Origin: Oxyruncus cristatus | Lineage: Eukaryota; Chordata; Aves; Passeriformes; Cotingidae | Direction of reading: 5' to 3' | Assembly (NCBI GenBank): GCA_013399855.1 | Contig: VXAY01002056.1 | Coordinates: 2,708,414 to 2,772,413 of the forward strand | DNA: 64,000 nt | Shown here: positions 51,901-60,941 of the stretch, piece by piece | Layout: each line of letters starts with the position of its first letter | Numbering within the stretch: the stretch's first letter is position 1 | Notes under the pieces: generated by a model | The model's database searches: none | Seen by the model: only the letters and a program-made list of their open reading frames with translations | What the model was told of the DNA's origin: nothing | Translations under genes and position numbers: made by a program

Positions 51901-53640
51901 CTTGTGTGCATTATCAGCAAAAGTATTTGCTGTTTTCTAGTGCGGATTTTGAATAATTGGATGATGGCCACAAGGGAGAATAAAGCAGCTTGAGTTTTCC
52001 AACTGAAGAGAGATTTTTGGTCTCAAAATTAGAAAAAAAGACTGGGGAGTATTTAAACTAATCTGATCTGACCAGAATGACTGAATAAATCTGAAACCCC
52101 TCGATGTCATTTTAACATGAGCTCTTAAAGGCCCTCTTAAACAGGACAGACAAACACTGGTTCCTGGCTTTTTTTGCAGGCACTAGGTTGCCATTTTTCC
52201 TTGACTCATGTTTCTTGCTTATTTAATGTTGCAGTGATGACTTCCAAGTTGATAAATAAATAAAATCACACATGAGAAACTGTGAGGGCTGAGCAATGGA
52301 GCAGTAAGGTCACAGAAAGAATGGAGCGTGCAATTCTAAAAGGTTTTTCTGTGGGATGTGCTGATGATTCTTTAAAATTACTTAATGGAAAAATTCCAGG
52401 CTGTAAAGCAATAAATCTGATCTTCAAGTGTGGTTTTAATATTGAAAAAGAACAATGTAAAAATGCCACCTTTGTGCTCAACAGCTCTTTTCTTTGGACA
52501 TTTGAATCCAGAGATGTCTTCTGTTTACTGCATTGCCAAAAATTAGTTTCTTCTGCTTTCTTTCGCTGTTTACTTTTGAAGAGTTTATGTGATCTAAGGG
52601 CCGTTGATTGGTCTCTGTTTCCTATTTTGAATGGGGAACATTGCTATTCCTGCTTTTTAGTTTTCATTTCTGGGACAAGAGGTGAAAAATATTCAAGCAC
52701 GTTGAAAGTGCCAATATTTGCCTTGTCGGAATTCCCAAAGAACCAAACCTGTGTAATCCTATTAGAGTCTCCCTCTGTATTTATGTGTTTAACTACTTTA
52801 GAAAGTCTATCCTATACCACTTGAAGAGTCATTCATGTTCAAGCTTGAATTAATCATTAATGATATAAAAGAGAAGCAGTTGTGCCAAACAGCACTTCTT
52901 GTCATTGCCCTCCTTTCCATGAAGGGACACATGAGGGGGAAAGATCCCAGCTCTGTTCATGCATCCTAAGGGAAACTGTTTGCCTGTGTTACTTGATCAG
53001 AATCTAATGTGGGAATCGCTGACATGTAGAAAGCATGACACATGACAGTGCTCTTGCAGGGTTTTTCAAAGCAAAGCTGCATTGCTTCGTCAAGTACAAA
53101 TATCTCGAGTTCTGGAACCCTCTCTGGAGGGGCTGGGTGGGAAGGAGAAAATGCAGAAAAATGCTTTTGGAGAAATGAAATTACTGTGGTTGTTTTGCAC
53201 CCTTGGTCACCTGTTCCATGTGAAATTCTAAGGGCAGAATTACATATTTTTGCCTTTCTCCTGGAGATTTAATGCTTTTTTTCAGATTTTAAAAGAAGGA
53301 ATTTTTAAACATTTCCATGTTTTGCAGAACAGCTAGGCTGATACAGAAAATACAGAAAAATAATGTCCATCAGACTTTAGTGACTAATCCATTACTTTAT
53401 GTTTAAAATAACAATAATAATAAAAAAAAGAATTAAGGACTAGTTTGTTGCTTTCTATTTATGCAGCTTAATCTGTAAATTTACAAAAGCAGAGTAAGAC
53501 TCTTATGAAGAAACAGAATCATAACGATAACAATATATCCCTGACACAGTAGTAGATAAGAAATGTCTTCTCTAACAGAGATAATTTTTCTTCTTCCTTA
53601 GGTGTAATGCATTAATAAGATCCCATCTTATTTCTTCTAG
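45990..53640. other. Non-coding stretch immediately upstream of PDE8A exon at 53641
   Basis: No exon was recognised. The open frame at 52282-52824 (180 codons, GTG start) shows no domain. The last 20-odd bases form the polypyrimidine tract and acceptor of the exon at 53641. Confidence 0.6.
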
Positions 53641-53697
53641 GCACCAGTAACAGATGTGCAGTTTGGCCCTATGAGACTTCATCAAGATCAACTTCAG
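53641..53697 (+). CDS. PDE8A: PDE8A coding exon, probably exon 2 (linker before REC domain)
   Basis: This 57-nt exon encodes 19 residues, including DVQFGPMRFHQDQLQ, which I recall as essentially identical in mammalian PDE8A just before the receiver-like domain. A pyrimidine-rich tract ending TTCTAG precedes it and a GTAACA donor follows, and both borders are in phase 0. PDE8A hydrolyses cAMP with very high affinity in the cytosol and at membranes. Its N-terminus (Met-Gly-Cys, a myristoylation/palmitoylation-type start in known orthologues) comes from a first exon that I cannot find upstream, so this CDS is 5'-partial. The next exon starts 2456 nt downstream with the residues that directly follow in the protein. 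Exon number is inferred from human gene structure. Confidence 0.93.
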
Positions 53698-55324
53698 GTA
53701 ACACAGCAGTTCAAATTGAAGCCTTGATTTCTAAAACATCACAGATGTTAGCTTAAAATTTAGGAGTGGAATTTTTCAGGGTATAGAGATCTTCACAGAG
53801 CATTTTTATCAAGTGATAATGTGCACATAACAGATTTTTATCTTGACAGTCTGTGTGATATCCTAAAAACCCTGCCTGTTTTCTCCAACCATCTCTCAGC
53901 TCATAAAAATAGAGCTACCTATGCTTTGCTATCAGTTAGCTTGTAATCAATTTAGTGAGTGCCTCATTTTGTATTTTACTGGTAGTCAATTCTTAATCAA
54001 AATCTCTTCAAACTGATACTAAGCCAAATATCCTGCCATGGTCTATTATACCAGAATTATTGCGAGCATCAACAAAACTTGCAACATTATTACAGAAGAT
54101 ATGAAGTGAGCTTGTTTTTTTGGTGTTCATTAATTAATCCTCCTTTGTCTCTTTATTAATAAAGATCTTCTCTTAGTTGTCCCCGTATTTTATCTGGGGT
54201 GGGTATGAGGTTTGCATAGACATGACTCCTTTGGACTTCCTTTGAAAATTCTCCCATATCCCAAGGCATACTGAACCATTAATTATCCAAGATATGCCTC
54301 AGTCAGTAATTAGAAAACTCCTCAGTGAAAGCAACCTGAACCTAATAATGTGAAAATGTCTTTGAGAATTGTGGTGCAACATCTTCCTGAGCTATTTTCA
54401 AAACAGACAGTAATGTTATCCAGCGTCAGATTTTAGAACATCCTCATCCAGCTGTTCCCCAAGTGTAAATAAGAAACATTCCTTGAATATTTCTGCCTCC
54501 TGTATTGTTATTAATGATTTTATCACTTTTGCCCAGTCATAGGCCACTCTGAAATGCTGCTGGTTTATCCTGGTGATATAGCTGGCAGGTATGAGGAAAG
54601 GAGAAGTTAAGCAACATCACATTTGTGCCAGAGTCAATCATACAGCTCAGATCTGCTGACTTTCTGTGCTACTGCTGAAAACCTTTCTTCCCCTCTTAAA
54701 GAGTGTTGTAAATTAACTTCACTAAATATAGCCCAAACTATGACATGTTTTTGCAAACAGTTTTGCAGGTTGCTATAAAAGGAACCTGAACTCAGTGAGT
54801 ACAAAGTCCTTTAGTCTTACAAAAATATGCAGTATATGGAAATGTTAAGATTTACTGGTAGACATTTCACCAACCTGGTCCAAAGTATAACTAGCACTGG
54901 AGTTCCTAAAATCATCCAGAGGATAAACAGCAGTGGGATGTGATGTGAGTTACGTATGCTCCATACTATTGTCTGACTGAAGCATGTACCTAAGTGTGGC
55001 TTGATTAAGTTACTGAAAGATTGGTGTCTTGGGACAATAGACCAAATGCTGGTTTAGTTGCCCATCTTCCTGAAAGGCTGCATGTTCTGAGTGATCCCCC
55101 AAAACAACACACCACAGATCTACAGTCTGCCACGCTGTATTCTTTCAGGTAAAAGAAGCTTTCCTCTGCAAAACGTTATCCTAATGCAAATCACAACGAC
55201 ATCAGTAACAGTCCTCCTTAGCAGACTTAATGTTTATCTTCTGTACTGTTTAAAATCCTAGAATTTGGAATACATTTTAAAAGAATTGGGCCTTATCCTA
55301 CTTTTAGTATATAGGTATCGTATT

Positions 55325-55430
55325 GATTTTAAAAAGGCTCAGAGAGATTAGTTACTGGCAATTACACAGCAAGTTAGGACAGAACAAATACTGGCTCGTA
55401 GATCTGACTTCCAGTTCTGGATTTCAACTA
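55325..55430 (-). mobile_element. MIR-like SINE fragment in a PDE8A intron
   Basis: GGCTCAGAGAGATTAGTTAC, then AATTACACAGCAAGTTAGGA and CTGGCTCGTAGATCTGACTT follow the reverse-complement MIR core order (CAGAGAGGTTA, TCACACAGCTAGTAAGT, then TCTGACTCC). It lies in the 2456-bp intron between the first two visible exons. Confidence 0.45.
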
Positions 55431-55491
55431 TGGTAATCTCCTTCTGTGATATAAATCCCATGGCAGGCTTTGTGTAGAAGTCACACAAGGA

Positions 55492-55549
55492 CATACTCTG
55501 TACGTACTTCATACTACATACATACTCCATACGTACTTCTTATGATTTC
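55492..55549. repeat. Imperfect 29-bp tandem duplication
   Basis: CATACTCTGTACGTACTTC begins at 55492 and CATACTCCATACGTACTTC at 55521, giving a period of 29 bp. The second half of each unit is less conserved. Confidence 0.7.
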
Positions 55550-56153
55550 AGTCTGGCTTGAGTTCATTTAGACCAGCCTGTCTGTGATTTCCAAAAACTC
55601 CACAGGGAGGGCAGCATCCAGTGCTTTGGGGAACTAGGATGAGATAAAAAGGAAAGCACATTTTTCATCGAGCTATTTAAGCACCGTTGAGTACTGATTC
55701 TCACAAGATGAACCGTGGCCTTTTTTTTTCGTTTTCTAGAATATGATCCAAGAAAAATAAAACCCAAGAAAATGGTTGAGTGTGAGACAGTTTCAGTGAA
55801 GTTGACTTGCTGTTAGTTCATGTACACTGTCTGAAACACAGGCACCTAGTCTCAGCTGATTGCCTAAGCTCCCTTTGTAGATCATAACAAGAGAGACACT
55901 TCCCAAACTTGTTCTCCCCATGCGGATATATGTGGTTCTGGCAAACTGTTTTATCCACTTGAAACACCTCTTTATAAAGACAATTATAAAAAAGCAGCGG
56001 TCTGTAGAAAGCAATTCTGTCAAAAAACAGATTAAGGATTAAGCCTTGGAAGTGGCTCTAAAAACCATGTTGAGAATAGGCAAAAGTCACAGAATCTGTA
56101 TACTGTATATGTAAGATTTGTTTGTAATTCGTTGCTGTTTGTCTTTAACCCAG

Positions 56154-56344
56154 GTACTTTTAGTGTTTGCTGAGGAAGACGACCAGAGTAATGGGTTCCG
56201 TTGGGGGTGTGAGAAAGCTGGATTTCGATGTAACATTGCCAGGACACCTCAGTCTGCACTAGAAAGCTTTCTAGATAAACACCATGACATTATCATTATT
56301 GACCATAGACATTCCAGATACTTTGATGCAGAAGCATTATGCAG
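56154..56344 (+). CDS. PDE8A: PDE8A coding exon, core of REC-like domain
   Basis: This 191-nt exon is preceded by TTTAACCCAG and followed by GTAAGT. It opens in phase 0 with [15 protein letters not shown] and ends with two bases of an Arg codon after DAEALC. It encodes beta1 through about alpha3 of the receiver-like domain. VLLVF is the beta1 strand, EEDD the acidic cluster, and DIIIIDHR the beta3 strand, whose Asp (codon 56301-56303) sits at the phosphoacceptor position of bacterial response regulators. [14 protein letters not shown] and DAEALCR match PDE8A as I know it. The middle, [13 protein letters not shown], is closer to what I remember of PDE8B than of mammalian PDE8A. The later exons settle the paralogue as 8A. 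The domain is thought to be regulatory rather than catalytic. Confidence 0.97.
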
Positions 56345-57518
56345 GTAAGTGCCATTTCAGTGTAATTAATGCTTAACAATATAGTTAACACATCATCAAA
56401 GGTTTTTTGCTTCTATATGACCTTTTTATAAACTATTGATCATTGATACGATTTTCTGGACAGGTGTGCACTGAGAGCATCAAATAGTATTACCTCAGTG
56501 CTTTACATCTGATAGCAGCAGCATCTTTGGTTGGGTGCTAGGGTGTCTGAAGTGTGATCTGGCTTGGAGCCACAGCATACAAATTTTCTTGCCATAGTGA
56601 ACTGTTGGGGTTTTTGTTTGGTTTTCTTTTGTTAGTTTTTTTTTATTCCCAAATACCTGGTTCCTTGTTTGCACACTAAACCAACTGCAAAGATAGCATG
56701 TGTCACCAAGCAGTTCAATTAATACATTCACTTCACGAATGTTCTAATTTTTTTGCAATGTTATTTGCTGTTGAGCAATGCCAGATGCAAACAGGCAATG
56801 TTTGGCGTGCGTGTTTCCATACCTACAACGTTTGAAAATGTGTTACGGAGAGCAACGTTGCAATCTGATTCCAAAAATACTTGCAGAAACTGCTTGTGAA
56901 GTAGGAAAAAAGAAGAGGGTTTGCCTTTTTGAGTCTCCCCGCAGAGGCTTGACAGGCAGTGGTGCCTTGCTCCGGTGGCTTTCCAGTGAAATACCCCTTG
57001 GGAATGTGTCTAGACCCAATAACAGGCTGTGGGGTGGGGGTGGCAGGGTCAGGGTACGTACCCTGGGTGAGTGTGGCGGGGGCAGGGCACTGGGACAAAG
57101 GCTCTTCTTGCTAAACTGAAGGAACTAGATAAGATCCTTGTCAGGCAAACTGTAGGTATCGGCGCTGTTCCCCTTCTCCCACGTTTACCATTCTGCCCCA
57201 GAATAAAGGAAAATGCGCCTGAAATGAGTGAGGCCAAGTCCTTCAAACAAGTCCATTATAAGCCATTTCAGAGCGGAGAATCTTTGCTGTTCCCCCCCGA
57301 GAACATTTGAGTTTTAGAATAACCTGTGTTGACGAAGTCTGAGATATTGCTGAATTTATTGTCCTTTCTTAGCAGCAGGCTTGGGATTTGATTTTTGTTT
57401 TATTGTTAAATGATTTAAAAGAGCCATTTGAAAAAACATACTCTGTGAATATTCTATAAAATCATGATTTCTGAAATGTGAACTTAAAAATTTTAAATTA
57501 TTTGCTTTTTATTTAAAG
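56345..57518 (+). other. PDE8A: PDE8A intron (1174 bp)
   Basis: GTAAGT to TTAAAG. The frames at 56778-57119 and 57071-57310 inside it are fortuitous. A G-rich patch lies at 57028-57095. Confidence 0.92.
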
Positions 57519-57575
57519 GTCTATCAGAACAACGAAAGCCTCAGAAAATACAGTCATTATTTGTGTAGTACAAAG
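57519..57575 (+). CDS. PDE8A: PDE8A coding exon, REC-like beta4 strand
   Basis: This 57-nt exon follows the acceptor TATTTAAAG and precedes the donor GTAAAT. It supplies the third base of an Arg codon, then SIRTTKASENTVIICVVQ, then two bases of the next Arg codon. SIR..K.SENTVI is diagnostic of PDE8A. TVIICVV corresponds to receiver beta4. The position where true receivers carry the switch Thr/Ser after beta4 is not a clear Thr/Ser here, which fits a degenerate receiver. The upstream pyrimidine tract is modest, broken by A residues near the acceptor. The intron before it is 1174 bp and the one after is 1434 bp. Confidence 0.95.
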
Positions 57576-59009
57576 GTAAATACTCATATCTTTACTTTCA
57601 AATGTGATCAAAAGTGTAAATCTTGTCATTTCAAAAGTAAATACTACATTAAAAAACTTGAATTAGAACTTCTTACTGGGCTGGTAATAGCTGGCTATAC
57701 CACATAGAGTTTTCAGCATCCTTGACCACACAATTGAGACAGGAATTTTTTTTTTTGATTTCTGGTTTTTACTAAAGAGGTCTCACTTTGGTTTTTGGTT
57801 TTTTTTCCACTCTACTGATCATTGCAGACTTTCAGAGTATGTTTCAAACAACTTCTGCAACATCCTGTATAGAATGTCTCACAGATCTCTATTTTGAACC
57901 TTTCTTGATCTGCCTTTTAATATGATTGATCTCAGCACAAACAGGAGATCTGCTAAGCTGTGTGAAAAGATACAGAACAATTTGATCAATACAATTTGAT
58001 CAGTACAAAGTATCATCTGATCACAGAAGTTCTTAAAGCAAGACAAACTATGTTATGAAATCTCAGTAAAGCACTACATATGCTTTTTCCCCCCTCCTCC
58101 TCTGAAAACATTACTTATATATCATAAAATAATGTAAAAAAATCAATATATTTGATCTGAAATGAAATAACTGGAAGACAATTTCCTCAAAGTACAATTT
58201 TGGGAATAGCCATTTCTCAGAAAACATAAATTCTGAAAACTAATTATGGGGTGTTGAAACTACCCATTAAAAATATGCCACCATCTCTAGCAAACAAAAG
58301 ACCATAACTAAACATTTCAAGACCCGAAACTTTGCTTGTAAATAAAAGCTTCAATCTGCTTATTTACAGAAACTTAACGTAATGGCCTTTCCTCCAGATT
58401 CCAGCCATACATTCACATATGTTGGAGTATCTTTTAACAGTTAGTATAGCCAAGTTTTTCAAAATTATTCACTTACTTCATTTAGGAATATGTCCTCCCA
58501 AAGTGATCCACTGGAAGGCATTGAGTAGGCACACTAGCAAATCCATCCTCATTCAGGCATCTAAATGTTCATTTAAATCTAAATGTTAAATTTTAAATCT
58601 TAGTTGCCCATCTAAGATTTGGTACACCCAGATAGGGAATTTCCTAAAATTTTGGATGTATAGACCTTCAAGTGCATCTCTGGCTAAGGACAGCAAAAAC
58701 AACAAAGAATCCAGTACCAAAAAAAAAGTAGGAATAGTCCAACAACCTAGCTTTCCTTGAAGCAATAGGATTTTTGTGGTGTAAGCAGCACCTTACGTGC
58801 ATAAAGGAAAATAACGTTTTGACTTCTCCATGCCAAAGATGAAAGCTTACTGAAAACCACAACAAATACATTTTATTCCTAGATCCTGTAAGGATCGAGC
58901 AATATTAACCTTGGTGGGACATCTGGGGTACAAGTATGTCAATGGATTGTGAAATTTGGCCTCAGCCGATTACAAAAATAATCTCTGACTTTATTACCCT
59001 TTTTCAAAG
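57576..59009 (+). other. PDE8A: PDE8A intron (1434 bp)
   Basis: GTAAAT to TCAAAG. It is AT-rich and holds the 14-bp tandem duplication at 57977-58004 and a TAAATGTT-rich patch near 58560-58600. Confidence 0.92.
57977..58004. repeat. 14-bp tandem duplication (2 copies, one mismatch) in a PDE8A intron
   Basis: ACAATTTGATCAAT at 57977-57990 is followed directly by ACAATTTGATCAGT at 57991-58004. It lies in the 1434-bp intron between the exons at 57519 and 59010. Confidence 0.95.
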
Positions 59010-59067
59010 GCATACTGATCGTGAAGAGTCATCAATATTGCCCCTGATCTCTGCTGGCTTCACAAGG
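59010..59067 (+). CDS. PDE8A: PDE8A coding exon, end of REC-like domain
   Basis: This 58-nt exon follows TTACCCTTTTTCAAAG and ends AGG before GTATGT. It completes the preceding Arg codon and reads HTDREESSILPLISAGFTR, matching the PDE8A motif DREE.S..P.ISAGFTR. The donor was placed after AGG (59067) rather than after AG because only this choice gives phase 0 and the expected Arg-Arg-Tyr at the next junction. ISAGFTR occupies the place of the receiver beta5 strand and the conserved Lys-Pro, but no Lys is present. The segment Arg-His-Thr-Asp-Arg is one residue longer than the Arg-Val-Asp-Arg I recall in human PDE8A. Confidence 0.95.
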
Positions 59068-60532
59068 GTATGTATGTGCAATATTCTGCTGGGTTGCTCT
59101 GATATTTCAAAACTTTCATGCAAGAAACTCTCCAGAAGTTTGGCTCAGTCCCCGTTTGTGTCAGTGATCCAACCTGTTCATGCTGCTCATTCCTGCAGGT
59201 CCCAATTCTGAACACTGCACACCAGTAGAATTAGAATAATGCTGAGTAAGTGGACATTCTCAGGAACATAAGAAGTGGTGCTGAGACTTTTCTGCTTTAT
59301 ACAGTTATTTCAGATTAAATAAATGATGCTCTGCCTGAAAAGTTGGCATGGACAAAATTGGCTAGTGACCGTGGTAGAGCCAGAGAGCAGCTTGCAATGA
59401 ACAACACAATGTGCTGTGGGAAATCTCTCCTGTCAAATGCCAGTTCACATCTGTACACAGGCTTCAGATACTGTCAAATGCTATTACCTATTGTTTGGAG
59501 GCACCTGAAAAGTATTACATTGAATCTGTTCCTTGGCAACTATTCCAGCTAAGCTAAAAAGGTGCTTATTAGTGCATCAGTTAAGTGGACTCCTTATTGC
59601 ATTCAGCTGACAATGGAACAAAAATGGGCCTGATTTACAGTGTGGTTCAGAATATTTGGTTCCGTGCTCACCAGATTTGTTGCTATCCCATCACATTCCA
59701 TTTGCACCCCTCTGCTTATTTCTAGTAAGGTCCCAATCCAGGAAATGCTAGAGCCTGAAGATAATGGTATTTAAATGAAAAGACTCATTCCAGGGGGCAC
59801 ATAAGTGATTCAACACAGGTTTTGAATTATTTATGGATCAGAGCCTTGGAGATGGGGCTAATGGCAAAGCACAGAAAATTTTGTTTAGCACCTTGATGTG
59901 GTGGCTTACCTGTGATAATCAATCCTCCCTCCCAAACTGTCCACGTCTGTGGTAGTTTAGCATGAACAAAGATTTAATATTCAGGCTCATACCTGGTAAA
60001 TATGAGAAGTTTTAAAATAACATGAAAGATACTGAGGTCATTGCTATACAAGCCCCCAAATTAGTAATTGTATCCAATGGTAGATGTGCTTGACTGCAAA
60101 TGTTGCTTTCTTCTATGTAGAATATTTGGAGTATTAGCAGTTAGAAACTCAAAATAATCTCATATTTTGATGACGTGAGAGACAACAATTTTTTCACTTT
60201 GCTTGAAATAAGTAGCATGAAAGCTAAAAGTAGATTTTTAAAAAAATATATTGATCCTCCTAACAGACACGGAGAATAAACACATTGGTTGAACCTCATT
60301 GCCATGAGGATCAGTCACCTTTTCAAAATGCAGTAACATAAAAAGTTTTACTAGTCATGGAAAACAGCCTTCTCATGTTGCTTGTGTCACAGCATTTTCA
60401 TTTTTGGCCTATCTACTCCTTTTTTTGGTCCTTTATCAAGCAAAAGAAAGCAGAGCTTCATACAATTGAATGAAGAGCTTGAATTAAAAAAAATGTGTAT
60501 TAATTAAATATTTCTAACCTTTTTTTTTGCAG
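59068..60532 (+). other. PDE8A: PDE8A intron (1465 bp)
   Basis: GTATGT to TTGCAG. No repeat was recognised. Confidence 0.92.
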
Positions 60533-60621
60533 AGATATATAGAAAATTCTAGTAGAATGGCCTGTTACAATGAGTTGATCCAGCTGGAATTTGGACAGGT
60601 ACAGGCACAGTTCAAACTAAG
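60533..60621 (+). CDS. PDE8A: PDE8A coding exon, REC-PAS connector helix
   Basis: This 89-nt exon follows a T-rich tract ending TTTTTTTTGCAG and precedes the donor GTAATT. It starts in phase 0 and ends two bases into an Arg codon. The product reads [20 protein letters not shown] and continues [29 protein letters not shown] is the conserved stretch joining the receiver-like domain to the PAS domain in PDE8 proteins. QLEFG (rather than QIEHG, which I recall for PDE8B) supports paralogue A. An Arg stands in [10 protein letters not shown] where mammalian PDE8A, as I recall it, has Ile. The following intron is only 241 bp, the shortest in the window. Confidence 0.96.
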
Positions 60622-60862
60622 GTAATTTTACCAAAAATATTATCGACAAAAAAGATTTCAATTCAGCCACATCTTTAATAGATTATTTTTTTTAATATAT
60701 GGTAGTTAATTATAGAATGGCAGTTAGCTGAAGAAAATACATCAGTTGTTAAAGTACAACATTATTCAGTATGGAGTTGTAATACTTTATTGTCATATAT
60801 AAGGAGACTTAAGAGGATAAAATTGTATGAGATGCCTTTTTTTTTTTTTTTTTTGTCTCCAG
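60622..60862 (+). other. PDE8A: PDE8A intron (241 bp) with long poly-T acceptor tract
   Basis: GTAATT to CTCCAG. An 18-T run at 60837-60854 serves as the polypyrimidine tract. Confidence 0.94.
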
Positions 60863-60941
60863 GGCTTGTAATTCATTATTTACAGCATTAGAGAAAAGTC
60901 AAGAAGCCATTGAGATCACAAGTGAAGACCATGTAATACAG
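60863..60941 (+). CDS. PDE8A: PDE8A coding exon, start of PAS domain
   Basis: This 79-nt exon follows an 18-T run and GTCTCCAG, and is followed by GTTTGT. It completes an Arg codon and then encodes [20 protein letters not shown] and EDHVIQ, ending in phase 0. This is the N-cap and first beta strands (A and B) of the PAS domain, a ligand- or partner-sensing fold that in PDE8A is thought to tune the catalytic domain and partner binding. EAIEITSED is characteristic of PDE8 proteins. The 26 complete codons contain no frameshift or stop. Confidence 0.96.

Larger units (their letters stand above)
1..53640 (+). other. PDE8A: Upstream non-coding region, probably PDE8A intron 1 (with possible 5' flank)
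   Basis: No exon I recognise lies in these 53.6 kb on either strand. I saw no GC-rich, CpG-dense block that would mark the PDE8A first exon and promoter, so exon 1 is probably left of the window and this is a long first intron. A long intron 1 is known for mammalian PDE8A. Alternatively, exon 1 is too diverged to recognise and part of this stretch is intergenic. Open frames here are short and lack protein-family motifs. The repeats and tracts inside are listed separately. Confidence 0.6.
53698..56153 (+). other. PDE8A: PDE8A intron (2456 bp)
   Basis: Bounded by GTAACA and ACCCAG, phase 0. It contains the MIR-like fragment at 55325-55430 and the imperfect 29-bp repeat at 55492. Confidence 0.92.

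Noticed and set aside
1..53640. Exons of an upstream neighbour gene such as SLC28A1
   Set aside because: In mammals SLC28A1 lies upstream of PDE8A, but I saw no transporter-like peptide bounded by splice sites.
54598..54685. Possible third MIR-like fragment
   Set aside because: Only one short block (GAGAAGTTAAGCAAC) fits, and the core order is not kept.
56778..57310. Open frames within the intron after the exon at 56154-56344
   Set aside because: The PDE8A reading frame closes perfectly when this intron is removed, and these peptides resemble nothing.
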